Shown here: piece by piece, positions 48,301 to 58,873 of the stretch | Position numbering within the stretch: position 1 is the first letter of the stretch | How the letters are laid out: every line of letters begins with the position of its first letter | Assembly (NCBI GenBank): GCA_949752735.1 | Contig: OX457039.1 | Location: forward strand, 46,151,599 to 46,215,598 | From: Lumbricus terrestris | Taxonomy: Eukaryota; Annelida; Clitellata; Crassiclitellata; Lumbricidae | Direction: 5' to 3' | DNA length: 64,000 bases | The notes under the pieces: generated by a model | Seen by the model: only the letters and a program-made list of their open reading frames with translations | Told to the model about the DNA's origin: nothing | Databases searched by the model: none | Translations under genes and position numbers: made by a program

Positions 48301-51066
48301 CAGGGGTTATTTTAACGTGCAGCTGAACACAAAGTGTGTAGCTGGGAAAGAGATTTGTGCAGTTGAAAATCAGATCTTGTGCAGTTACTTTTTGCCTAAC
48401 TGCGTGAACCGACGAGAAGTTAGTGGTAAAAAGTTGGACACAAGCATGATAGTAACAGCCCAAAGTGAACATCTTTGAAGCGGTTCATTCGGGTGATATT
48501 TATGTTCAGGAAAAGAGCAGGCCTGTTGAAATTTGGCGTGAACTATAATAGATATGGTGATTACATGCAGTTTTCAAGTCAAGCATTAGACCGATACGGC
48601 AAAGGTAACCTGTGTGCATGAAGCAAGAGCGGGGAAATGGGTGATGTAATCGAAGACAAGGTTCTGCTAAAAATCACACATAGGCTGCAGACAGAAGAAT
48701 TTGCAGTAGGCTAAATGTATGGGCGGATGCAGATTCAAGGCCTGCTGTAGGTTGATATCCTGATAAAGTTGTAAAGGCCGGGGTTATCCTTCATACCATA
48801 ATGACAACTTCTTGGCCATCGTAGTCTACTTTCTCCTGCTTTTGCCGCTTGCTCTGACAAGCTAAAGCAGGAAGGGACGTAGACAGTCAGACGCATAAAG
48901 CAAAATAGTCTACTATAATATAACAACCCAAGTATCTAACTGGAGACAGGCGATGAAAGAAAAGAATTAATCAGGCAGACATCCAGACTGAGCTAGCCTT
49001 TCAGCCACACAGGCTATCCAATACATGCATACATGCTGTAGGATTGTAGGTCAATGCATACTCAAATTTTCTTCCAAATTCTCCATATATCCCCATATTA
49101 CACGCACCCATTTTAAGTTTATGTGGTCCCATCCAAAAATCACCATCTTCAGAATCTGAAAGACACACGTAGGCCTATGTTATTGAACTAGCATCTCGCA
49201 CAGGGGTGTAGACTGTAGACTTAGTTGGGATAGGATCGAGGAACGGAACCCGAAACTTGTGGTGGTGACGGAGATGCTTATATCTTATATCCCCCAAATA
49301 TTTCAGAAATATTATCACAAGCATTATTATAGATTTTTGCGGTGTTATCCACTGCTTGTCCATAATTATCAATTTTGATACAGATGACAGCCTAAACTGC
49401 CACCATTACGTTGTGTAAATTTAAAAACAATTTAAGCTACAGGTAGGGCCCCGTAGGGGGAATTAGTCAAGTCTTAAACCACGTCTCTGAGTACCAAATT
49501 ATGATTGAATTTGTCAAGGTAACAGCCTAAAATGCTGCTACAACAGTGGGCAAATGACGTTTTTTCAAAGAATGGACGAGAAAAGAAAATTATGAGTAAT
49601 TTTTTCAAATGATAGCTCTAAATGCCAGATTAACAGCGTGCAAATGAAAAAATTAAGCAATAATGAGGAGACTCTCTAAACTCCAAAAACCATAGCTGTC
49701 AGCATTTAAAAAGAGCAATTTTGTTCAGATGACCGTTGCAGTGTGGAAATTCAGAAATGTAAACAATGGGGAGGAGCATTTCTTGAAGTCTCAAACCATG
49801 CCTTTTGGCGTGAAATTTGTGAGCAATTTTTTAAAGATCACAGTCTAAAAGTTGCCATTATAATGTTGTAAAAAATCTAAAACAATGGGACTGGACACTT
49901 ATTAACGTCCTAAACCATGACTATCAGCACTGAAATGATGAGCAACCTCGCTAAATTACAACTTAGAATACCACCAGTGCAGTGTGGAAAATAAACAAAA
50001 TTTGAAAATGAGATTGGTACATCACCTTTCAAAACCCCTACCCAGCTAGGTGCTCGTGCATTGGAAATTATTGTCCTTCGGTCGCTCGTTCGTTTCCACA
50101 AAACCAGGACTAAGTCTGCGGCTATGTTCACACACACATACTGGTTCTCATGAATGAATGACACCAGAGCTTGTAGCATATGAAAATTTCCAGCAGTCGT
50201 ACCCTAAGCCAAGCCATGGTGTGGTAAAATATCATTTACATGTAGATCGGCGACGCGGTCACGCGGCTCCTGGTTAAAACTGCTATTAGCCTAAACAGTA
50301 CATAGATCTATGCGTGTTGATGTGGGGGTAAGTATAAGCCTATCGATCAATAATGACCATTTGGGAGGTTTGCTAATGATATTTATCGGTCTTATATCGC
50401 ATTGTGCAGTTAGTGGGTTTTATTTTATACACAATTTGAAATTAGCTCAAAGATTTTATTTCTTGGGGAAATATCTCATCTTGTCTGCTAGCTTTAGCAA
50501 AACAATATCATGTTGATCTTAATGACCAGGGTTTCATAGCAGAAAAGCAACATTTAGACGTACCCTTACATACAAGGCAAACTTTAATTGGGAGTGTCCA
50601 GGAACATAGGATCATTTAACTTTATTACACTTATTACACTTAGCAATCTTTAGCAATCTGAGCTATTTTCAATTCCAGCAACAGCAGAAGATCTGTAAGG
50701 GATCTTTAAGGGAACTCTAGTCGATTAAGGATATTGAAAAGTCTAGGCCTAAACGTCTAAGAACGTCTAGCTGATTTCGTTCGTTAATTCATTTGGAGAT
50801 TTTGCCATGATGAACTTCGAGTCAAACATTGTCATAACAATTGATTTTGATCTTTAATATGAATTTTTATAAAGTCGGAAAATCTTATATTCAAACATCT
50901 AAAGCTCCAGTCGAAGACCAAGCGCAAAGCACCAGCTTATTAACGAGCGCTCACCAAAAGCTGCTTCAGCTTTGGGGGACAAATCCGTGGTCAAGGACTT
51001 TCTTATGTCCAGTCTCAAAATACGTCATTTATGTGCAGTTGAGAAAATTCCTTAAAATAACCCCTG
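48301..51066. mobile_element. 2.77-kb hAT-like element with 15-bp TIR and perfect TSD
   Basis: Left end CAGGGGTTATTTTAA, right end TTAAAATAACCCCTG: a perfect 15-bp TIR. The flanks are identical, GCCTAGTC (48293-48300 and 51067-51074). Short subterminal repeats of GTGCAGYTG lie near both ends (48317-48385 and about 51032). No frame shows a hAT transposase, so it is probably non-autonomous. It holds an internal degenerate array (49380-50035). It sits directly beside the 2.2-kb element: its left TSD starts at the last base of that element's right TSD. Confidence 0.9.
49380..50035 (+). repeat. degenerate tandem repeat of about 110-130 bp inside the 2.77-kb element
   Basis: About five or six diverged units sharing ACAGCCTAAAATGCC, a CAGTGTGGAAA-like block, AACAATGGGGAGGAGCA, TCCTAAACCATG, TCAGCACTGAAAT and TGAGCAATTTTTTCAAA. 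Similarity is clear by eye but unit boundaries are approximate. Confidence 0.7.
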
Positions 51067-51074
51067 GCCTAGTC

Positions 51075-51740
51075 ATCCACATGCTAAGCAAACAAAACTG
51101 CAATAGTCCTACGCTGCATTGCTGTATAAGCAGGACGTCCTGTCTGTTCGCTAGAGGGCTGTCTCTAACTTACTGAGTGGCAGCGTTATTAAGTTTTCGA
51201 ATAGGCCCTAGTCCACTACAAGTGACTGTCTGAATATAATGCAAGCGAAGTCCTACCTAACACATAGGCCTAGTCTATTTCATAATTATTATGACTAGGT
51301 CTAGCCTACTGCAGCCTATATTAGCGTAGGTCCTAGCCTACATTTGAAACGAGCATTAGATATGCGACAGGTCTGAATGATGAAGTATATGCCTACAGTA
51401 GCCTATAGTGACGATAGCTTTCTCCAGCTTTCTGAAGGAGTGGCTTAATTGACCATCGCGTATTTCCATAATCCCGCGATCCGATTGGGTGTGTTAACCG
51501 GGTTCTGTGCACGACAGAGCCTTCTATTGCTGCTTCTGAATCCTGAGACGAGCTTTATTAATTGACACTGTCTTCCTAAAATGTCGGGTGCAAAATTATT
51601 CTGAATCTCACTTGAAATTGATGTAAGATAAGCAAGTGTAAGAAAGATAGTTTTTAAAAGTGTTAAAGTGCTGTCACGAGTCGTTCTATGATTCTATCGT
51701 ACGCTAATGCAACAGAAATCATGCCGCAGGTGGTATTGGC
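51075..51740. other. no gene recognised
   Basis: Includes several AGGCCTA/TAGTCTA-type motifs and no supported exon. Confidence 0.4.
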
Positions 51741-51744
51741 CAGA

Positions 51745-51820
51745 AAATTGCCCCTCAACCGGCACGCGCCCCTGTGTTAGCTTTTTGCACCGACGTTCGC
51801 AGAACCTTAAAAACGACTCT
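51745..51820 (+). mobile_element. degraded end similar to the 55915-56250 MITE
   Basis: TTTGCACCGACGTTCGCAGA followed by ACCTTAAAAACGACTCTG matches the right end of the 55.9-kb MITE (TTTGCACCGACACTCGGAGA, then ACCTTAAACGCGGCCCTG). A preceding TTGCCCCT is also shared. The left end is unclear; GAGTCGTT at about 51677 is a weak candidate. Confidence 0.45.
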
Positions 51821-52029
51821 GTCAGAGACGCTCCCAGTGCGAAGACCCCTCGAAAAAGAAAAGTCACAAGACAACGAACAGATCAAGACTGTAGGCTAGT
51901 GCCCCCCCCAGATATACGATCTGAGCACGATTTAAGGCAGGAAGGTCATTGGATCCACAGCAAAAGACCAACTGAGGCAAAGGCACAATGCTGGGCTGTG
52001 GAGAGGACGTCCAGCGGAAGGTATACAGC

Positions 52030-52126
52030 GCTTCTTCTTCTTCTTCTTCTTCTTCTTCTTCTTCTTCTTCTTCTTCTTCTTCTTCTTCTCCTCCTCTTCC
52101 TCCTCCTCCTTCTCCTCCTCTCCTCT
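52030..52126. repeat. (CTT)n/(CTC)n polypyrimidine microsatellite
   Basis: Pure CTT repeats pass into CTC/CCT repeats. The long frame 51707-52201 reads poly-Leu here and poly-Arg on the other strand; neither is called. Confidence 0.95.
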
Positions 52127-52377
52127 GTCTTCACTATACGGTTTCTATGGCAACTGGACTTGAATTTAAATCTTAGACATATATTTTTATTGCCCATCTG
52201 ACTCGACGCAGCGCTTGTGAATAAGCTGGTGCTCAATAGGCTATATGAATAGATGGGATAAGGCGTACACTGACGTAGGCCTACAACCTGTGCCTTGCTC
52301 TCAATTGACGCTTTAGGGACCAAGACATTTTGAGTGTATACCATGATTGTGATAGGCCTAATCATCAGCGTCATATA

Positions 52378-52506
52378 TTCATCGTCATCGCCATCACCAT
52401 CATCGTCATTATCATCGCTGTCGTGCACCATCATCATCACCTTCATCGTCATCATCACGATTACTATGAGCAACATCGCCATCGTCGTCGACGTCATCAT
52501 CACCAA
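52378..52506. repeat. imperfect ATC/GTC trinucleotide repeat
   Basis: Interrupted CATCGTCATC-type repeats over about 130 bp. Confidence 0.85.
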
Positions 52507-52680
52507 GACTACCGCAGTTAGGCCGACTCAGGTATAAATCAGCTTCGAAGACCACGGTTGGCGTATTATTTTTCCCTAATTGCGCGGCTCGGGTCCGGTG
52601 ATAAAAAGGTCCATATAATCGTGCAGAATGAAGATTCACTTATTGACTTTTGAAACTTAATGGTGATAATGCAGTGATAA

Positions 52681-52712
<32 letters not shown>

Positions 52713-52715
52713 TGA

Positions 52716-52749
<34 letters not shown>

Positions 52750-52770
52750 TCCTACCTGCCTGCCTGCCTA
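52681..52770. repeat. (TGCC)n microsatellite
   Basis: About 22 TGCC units with a few substitutions. Confidence 0.95.
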
Positions 52771-53567
52771 TCCGGACTTGACCCGCTGCCTATCGATTTT
52801 GTTTTGATTGAGCGCCTGTGAATAAGCTGGTTCCCGCGACTTGGCTTTTGTGGGCGCTGAAGAAGTCTCGAGATTACGATTGCGATTACGAATGTAGTTA
52901 CGATAGCGACGACGACGACGAGAGGGAGGAGGATAACGATGACGATAACGTGGTGGTAGTGGGGTAGGGTGGGGGCGGTGGTGGTAGTAGTGGTAGTTAT
53001 AAGAAACGTAGGCTATAAATAGGCCTACAGACGTATCTAACACACTCTGTGGATAGATCATAGATGTCAATTATTTTATTCTGTCGTTTTCCTGTCAATT
53101 ACAATCATGTCTTGCCATGACTTGCGTTGGCATGTGTACGTATGATTTCCTCATAAGCAAGCTTACATTTTGATTCGCGAGATGTCGCTACATGCAACAC
53201 CCCCTTGCGAGTCCATCTGGCGTCTCTACAGCCTAAACTCTGACGCAATCACGCAAAGGCTATGAGCAGCGCTTAAAGTGTAAACAAGAAGTGCCTGGAC
53301 GCTCCTTAACTGTCTAACTTTGTATTGGCGAAATAAGTGGCAGGACGGCGTTGAGATTTGAAAATGAGTGCATGGACGCCGTCAATGACCGTCCAGCCAC
53401 ACACTAAGCTCTTGATATGAGATAACAATGTGTCCCACGCTCTCTCCCCCGACTCTCTCCACCGGTCTGTCCTGACCGGCCTGTGCATGTCTGCTCCACA
53501 TCATGACACCTTGAAGCATCTGGGTCGCTCTGTCACCTGTGTCGTGGTTTTTGTGGATTTCAATCGT
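52771..53567. other. no gene recognised; GACGAC/GGT-rich patch 52895-53000
   Basis: Imperfect GAC and GGT repeats at 52895-53000. No exon supported. Confidence 0.45.
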
Positions 53568-53697
53568 CTACATACATACATACATGCATGCATACATACA
53601 TGCATACATACATACATACATACATACATACATACATACATACATACATACATACATACATACATACATACATACATGCATACATGCATACATACAC
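53568..53697. repeat. (ATAC)n tetranucleotide microsatellite
   Basis: About 30 units of CATA with scattered CATG variants. Confidence 0.95.
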
Positions 53698-53935
53698 GTC
53701 TGCAAATGTTACATATACGTCGGCCTACACATAATACAATCATACATGCACGTACAATATAGGCTATGCATACACACACATAGCCTATACACACATGCGC
53801 GCGCGTATAGGTATTAGGTGCATAGGCCTACATAAACAATTTTTATTCATACCTATTGCACAAAAATTACACTCTCTTTGTAAAAATCCTTCTCATGCTT
53901 TCCTTTCTCATCTTAAGACAGTTTTATTTGGCCGC

Positions 53936-53998
53936 GCTGAGGTTGGGAGCGCCTCTGAGTAGTCCCCTTTAAGAGGCGCTATATAAATGCATATAATG
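53936..53998 (+). mobile_element. SINE/LINE 3' tail fragment
   Basis: GGTTGGGAGCGCCTCTGAGTAG-type start, then AAGAGGCGCTATATAAATGC and ATAATGAAAG. No tRNA head. Third example of a tail-only copy ending TATATAAAT. Confidence 0.75.
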
Positions 53999-54085
53999 AA
54001 AGAACAAACTTTGCAAAATGAATAATAATGAATCTTGAAGATGTGCAAGGTTAGCAGAATCAATTTTCTCGAAGGCAGAGTGAAA

Positions 54086-54166
54086 GAAGAAGAAGAAGAA
54101 GAAGAAGAAGAAGAAGAAGAAGAAGAAGAAGATGATGAAGAAGATGAAGAAGAAGAAGAAGAATAA

Positions 54167-54197
<31 letters not shown>

Positions 54198-54238
54198 AAG
54201 AAGAAGAAGAAGAAAGAGAAGGAGAATAAGAAGAAGAA

Positions 54239-54269
<31 letters not shown>

Positions 54270-54325
54270 AAGAAGAAGAAGAAGAAGAAGAAGAAGAAGA
54301 AGAAGAAGAAGAAGGAGAAGGAGAA

Positions 54326-54356
<31 letters not shown>

Positions 54357-54541
54357 AAGAAGAAGAAGAAGAAGAAGAAGAGGAGGAGGAAGGGAACAGG
54401 AACAGGAGCAAGAACAAGAAGAGGAACAGGAACAGGAAAAAAATGGGAAGAGGAAGAAGAAGAGGAGGAAGAAGAGGAGGAGGAGGAGGAGGAGGAGGAG
54501 GAGGAGGAGGAGGAGGAGAAGGAGGAGGAGGAAGAAGTTTC
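54086..54541. repeat. about 455-bp (AGA)n/(AGG)n polypurine tract
   Basis: Nearly uninterrupted purines on the plus strand: AAG repeats with a few AAT interruptions pass into GGA repeats. It could form triplex DNA. Open frames on both strands (poly-Lys, poly-Glu, poly-Ser, poly-Phe) are repeat readings. Confidence 0.97.
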
Positions 54542-54852
54542 CAAGAGATGATCAGTTAATTGACACGATAAGTCATCGTCAAGAGAAGAAGAAAAGAAGA
54601 GAAGAAGAGGAGAAGAGGAATTCAGACGAGATCGTTACTCGGCGCTCAATTAGCAAATACAACGGACATAAAAGACAGTTGGCAGTCGACAGTCGACATT
54701 CAAAACACGTCGACTGTATAATATGATCTCACATCCATCCCACATCCCCCCACACAATTTAGGCTACACGTCACGTGTAGGCCTGTATATATAGGTATCC
54801 ATGACAACCGAAAAATACCTACATGCCGATACGTAAATAGTAAATACTTATA

Positions 54853-55150
54853 TACAGGGTGGGCCATAAAAATACCCCCTAAGATTTCTTGCCATTATCT
54901 CGGCCAAAAGTAAGACTTTCCAATGAAATTTTACATGCTTAGCCTAACGACCATTCATATTTACACATGATGGCCAGATTTCATCAAAATATTTCAAGCA
55001 GAACAAAAGTTATATCACTTTTAGTGAGATCACCTACTGTTTTTGATGATTCAAAAACGTACGCAACAAAAGTTTTAAAAGAAACGATTTTGATAAATTT
55101 AATCTCAAATAATTGTTATCAAATAGCCTTGATATATCCTGGTAATCCTT
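54853..55150 (-). mobile_element. mariner-like terminal fragment, reverse orientation (copy M2)
   Basis: Begins TACAGGGTGGGCCATAAAAA at a TA. Its reverse complement aligns along its length with the 3' region of M1 (45790-46083), including TTTGTTCTG, GACCATCATGTGTA-like and TGAATCRTCAAAAA segments. It carries only the terminal, noncoding part. Confidence 0.78.
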
Positions 55151-55192
55151 AGGCCTATAATTATTTTAGGAAAGGTGCATGGTATGATTGGT

Positions 55193-55399
55193 CAAGGCCG
55201 TAGCTAGGGGGGTGTTTTGGGTGTTTGAACACCCCCCGAAATGGAAAATGTGAAAAATAATATAATGCATTTACGAGCATATGACGTAAAAAACATGAAA
55301 TAAAACTATGAAAACACCCCCCGAAATGAAAAAATGTAGTTTTTTGGGAAGGGAAATTGGTGAAACACCCCCCGAAATAAAATCCTGGCTACGGCCTTG
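55193..55399. mobile_element. 207-bp hAT-like MITE, first copy, perfect TSD
   Basis: Ends CAAGGCCGTAGCTAGG and CCTGGCTACGGCCTTG form a TIR. Flanks are identical, TGATTGGT (55185-55192 and 55400-55407). The interior has three ACACCCCCCGAAAT blocks. No coding capacity. Same family as 59666-59877. Confidence 0.93.
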
Positions 55400-55407
55400 T
55401 GATTGGT

Positions 55408-55754
55408 ATCTGCGTGGCTGCACGTCACTGAGAAGCCATTTAGCAAGATGATCAATTTGGTGAACTAGGAATCGGTCAAATTGATAATTTTGCTATTAAA
55501 ACAATAAAATTCAAATTTGGTTAAATATGAAACTGTCCAAGATGTCAATGACAGACAAAATGTGTATTTAGGAACATTCACGAGCAACAGGTCCTGGGGC
55601 TAAAGCTGTAATCACCGCTTACTCTGATAAACAGTGAGCGCAGAGAAAAATTAGGAGTTAAAAATTAATTGAGAGTTAAGAAACATGCTGTTGATGAAAG
55701 GAGATCGGCTCAATGTCAATAAACTATTGTGTGGGTTTCATTGAGATAACCCCA
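55408..55754. other. no gene recognised
   Basis: Unique AT-rich sequence between a MITE and the mariner remnant. Confidence 0.45.
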
Positions 55755-56520
55755 ATGACCCCCAAATATCAGAATTGGAACCTGATGGATTATCAAGTCT
55801 AGGTAGCTATGCTGGTGAAATACCACAATCTGCGGCCAAAAGCACGATTAATAAGAGAATTGATTTTTGCATTGGAGATGATCTGGGAAGATTTACCTAA
55901 GGAAAACATCAACACAGGGCCGTGTTTAACATAGGTCCATTCGGTGCGGTGCACCGAATGCCCCTGACCCGAGAGTTTTGTTGCCATTGGCCAAATGTCT
56001 TTTGTGACTCTCAGTGTTACTTAAACCTTTTGTAAAATCAGTATGTGTAAGAAAATATTAATTTCACTAAGTTCACCGACGTTGCGTGCTTGCTTACTGC
56101 ATGACCCGCCACAGCCGAAAACCAGGTAGGCTAGCCTACTGAACAGCGGATTTTTGTAAATGACCAATATCTTGTAAGACTGCCGAATGGCACTTTGCCC
56201 CTGCTGTAACACTTTGCACCGACACTCGGAGAACCTTAAACGCGGCCCTGCATCAACAACCATCAAGCATTTTGGAAAGAGACTCATGGCAAGTTTGAGT
56301 AGGCCTGCTGGTGTTTATACACATTGAACACACGTTGGGAAGCACTATCAAGTTCATTTGATAACAGTTATTTGAGAAATGACTTAGGCCTAATTCTTAA
56401 TAAAACCGTTTTTTGTTACTTGTTGCGTAACGGTAGGCCCATTGAATCGTCAAAAAATCTACTTTTTCGCTTCAATATTATTTGAAACAGAACAAAGTTA
56501 TTCTGCGTTTATTAAGTCCA
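55755..56520 (+). pseudogene. mariner-like transposase remnant (copy M3), split by a MITE
   Basis: Across frameshifts at 55755-55912 the sequence reads PPKYQNWNLMDYQV then LVKYHNLRPKARLIRELIFA and LEMIWEDLPKEN. This matches the WPPxSPDLNPMDYxVW region holding the last catalytic Asp of mariner transposases, followed by the same C-terminal block as M1. A stop codon sits where the Trp after DYxV is expected. The frame is broken at 55915 by a 336-bp MITE and resumes at 56259. The noncoding 3' part (TTGTTGCGTAACG, AATCGTCAAAAAA, GAAACAGAACAAAGTTAT) matches M1 and ends at the TTC microsatellite. Inactive. Confidence 0.75.
55915..56250. mobile_element. 336-bp hAT-like MITE inside a mariner remnant
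   Basis: Ends CAGGGCCGTGTTTAA and CCTTAAACGCGGCCCTG form a near-perfect TIR. Flanks are identical, CATCAACA (55907-55914 and 56251-56258). It carries a perfect 10-bp hairpin (CATTCGGTGC, GGT, GCACCGAATG) at 55938-55960. No coding capacity. Confidence 0.93.
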
Positions 56521-56522
56521 CC

Positions 56523-56648
56523 ATCTTCTTCTTCTTCTTCTTCTTCTTCTTCTTCTTCTTCTTCTTCTTCTTCTTCTTCTTCTTCTTCTTCTTCTTCTTC
56601 TTCTTCTTCTTCTTCTTCTTCTTCTTCTTCTTCTTCTTCTTCTTCTTT
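56523..56648. repeat. (TTC)n microsatellite, about 126 bp
   Basis: About 42 uninterrupted TTC units. Poly-Phe or poly-Ser frames are not genes. Confidence 0.97.
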
Positions 56649-56689
56649 TCTTTCAGCAACATCACATCTCTGTCTACATGTCTGCTCTT

Positions 56690-57086
56690 TAATTCTTCTG
56701 AGTTCTTCTTAGTTCTTCTGAGTTCTTCTGAGTTCTTAGTTCTCCTTAGTTCTCATTAGTCCTTCTGAGTTCTTCCGAGTTCTTCTGGGTTCTTCTTAGG
56801 TATTTTAGTTCTACTCAGTTCTCTGTAATTATTCTTAGCTCTTCTGAATTCTTATTAGTTCCCATTATTTCTTCTGCGTTCTTCTGGGTTCTTCTTAGGC
56901 CTATATAGTTCTTCTTGGTTCTTCTTAGTTCTTCTTAGTTTTCCGCAGTTCTTGTAGCCATTTTTAGTTATCTCTAGTTCTTCTGAGTTCTTCATAGCTC
57001 TCTTTAGCTCTTCCGAGTTCTTCTTAGTTCTCTTTAGTTCTTCCGAGTTCTTCTTAGTTCTCTTTAGTTCTTCTGGTTTCACCAGA
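56690..57086. repeat. degenerate 10-bp minisatellite (AGTTCTTCTK)
   Basis: About 40 degenerate units of AGTTCTTCTG/AGTTCTTCTT, often paired into 20-bp higher units. Likely grew from the adjacent TTC tract. Confidence 0.9.
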
Positions 57087-57297
57087 GTTCTTCTCAGTCA
57101 TTTAGTGCTTCAACGTCTGACGACCAATTGCCGTCGTTTGCGACAGCGAAACTGACTGACTCACTGCAGCGCTGCAAACGGAAGGCTCCTTAATTTGGCT
57201 CATATCGACTCCGAACACTACCTTAGCTCTTTGCCTTCTCTCTCTGTCCCTTCCATTCTCCGTTACTTCTATTCCTACCATTCTACATTTCACCATC

Positions 57298-57815
57298 CGT
57301 CCTCCTCCTCCTGCTCCTACTCCTGCTCCTACTCCTACTCCTCCTAGTCCTCCATCTCCTCATCCACCACATCCTTCCTCTCTTCTGCAGACTTTCTCCT
57401 CTTCCTTCTCTTCCTCCGCTTCTTTTTCACCTTCCTTTTCCTCTTATTCTCCTCACTTTCTCTTCTCCTACCCGGGTTCTTCTCCTCTTTTCATTTCCTT
57501 CTATTTCATCCTCCTGCCGTTGCTCTTTTCCCTCATGCTCCTCCTCTTCCTTCTCTTCTCGTCTTCTTCTGCCCTTCTATCCTCTTCCTCCTGCTCCTCA
57601 TCATCATCTTTCTCCTCCTCACCCTCTCCTCATTCCTCCTCCTCTCCCCCTCCTCGTCTTCCTCGTTCTCTTCCTCCCAATCCTCTTTCTCCTCATCCTT
57701 CTCTTCGTCGTCGTCCTCCTCGTCCTCTTCCTCCTCATCCTCTTTCTTCTCTTCCCCCTCCTCCACCTCCTCCTCCTCCTCCTCCTCCTCCTCATTGTCG
57801 TCCTCCTCCTCTTGG
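57298..57815. repeat. long polypyrimidine tract (TCC/TCT)n
   Basis: More than 500 bp that is almost all C and T on the plus strand, with an A or G only occasionally. Long open frames on both strands reflect this bias. Confidence 0.93.
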
Positions 57816-58035
57816 AATGTGTCGATGGCACTCCAGCGCCGCATTAACTTTCTCCGACTCTCTTCACCTGCCGCAGCAGCAGCCATTGTCTTCGTCGTGA
57901 CGTTGATGATGACGACGACGTCGAGACGTCTATCATTCAAAACAACGACGACGACGCTGACTACGGCATAAACAGAGACATATAGACAGACAGAGAAGGA
58001 TAGAAAGGCGAAGGAGCAGGCATCCATAAACCACA
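57816..58035. other. short non-repetitive stretch
   Basis: Contains CAGCAGCAG and GACGACGAC patches only. Confidence 0.4.
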
Positions 58036-58094
58036 GACAGAGAGAGAGAAAGAAAGAGAGAGAGAGAGGGAGAGAGAGAGAGAGAGCGAGAGAG

Positions 58095-58127
<33 letters not shown>

Positions 58128-58136
58128 GACAGACAG
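58036..58136. repeat. (GA)n/(GACA)n microsatellite
   Basis: Interrupted GA repeats with GACA tetranucleotides; third example of this composite in the window. Confidence 0.92.
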
Positions 58137-58370
58137 GCAGAGAAGCAGAGGTATAGCGCAAATGAGGCTGAAGAGACAGAGATGGGACCGACCATAGGTG
58201 GCGCCAGGAATGCTTCTCGCCCACGGTGCGCTGCTCCATGATGAATAATTTAAACTTCCATCTCTCTCTGTCTCTCTATCCTGCCTCAGCAGCAGCATCC
58301 TTCGTCGTCGTCTTCTTCTTCTCTGATAGACGACGTGGCAACGCATACACGAAGGCATACACGGTTGCTG

Positions 58371-58394
58371 GTGGTGGTGGTGGTGGTGGTGGTG
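58371..58394. repeat. (GGT)n microsatellite
   Basis: Eight GGT units. Confidence 0.9.
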
Positions 58395-58527
58395 ATGCTG
58401 GGCTGGAGACGAATGCAACTGCCTCTCATATTGGGATGGATTGTCTTCTAGAAGGAATCTCATTTTCTCTGAATATTCGATCAGATGAATCCACTGAGCT
58501 TCCAGAGCTCCATCAATGAACACAGAG

Positions 58528-58873
58528 GCAGACGGACGGACGGACGGGCGGGCGGACGGACGGACGGACAGACGGGCGGACGGACGGACGGACAGACGAG
58601 CGGGCGGACGGACGGACGGACGGATGAACGGACAGGCGGACGGACGGACAGGCGGACGGACGGACGGACGGACAGGCGGACGGACGGACGGACGGACGAA
58701 CGGACGGACGGACGGACGGGCGGGCGGACGGGCGGACGGACGGACGAACGGACGAACGGGCGGACGGACGGACGGACGAACGGGCGGGCGGACGGACGGA
58801 CGGACGAACGGGCGGACGGACGGACGGACGGGCAGACGAGCGGGCGGGCGGACGGACGGACGGACGGGCGGGC
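58528..58873. repeat. (GGAC)n tetranucleotide satellite, about 345 bp
   Basis: GGAC units with GGGC, AGAC and GAAC variants. Because no frame of GGAC contains a stop, four overlapping frames of 135-178 codons appear here (Gly-Arg-Thr-Asp and Ser-Val-Arg-Pro repeats). These are not genes. Confidence 0.96.

Noticed and set aside
51707..52201. 164-codon frame
   Set aside because: The N-terminal half overlaps a degraded MITE end and the C-terminal half is poly-Leu from the CTT repeat.
53430..54551. Tyr-Ile-His-Thr, poly-Lys, poly-Phe and poly-Ser frames
   Set aside because: Translations of (ATAC)n and (AGA)n microsatellites.
57520..58195. A 220-codon minus-strand frame and a 126-codon plus-strand frame
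   Set aside because: Mostly polypyrimidine/polypurine low complexity plus GA repeats; no domain.
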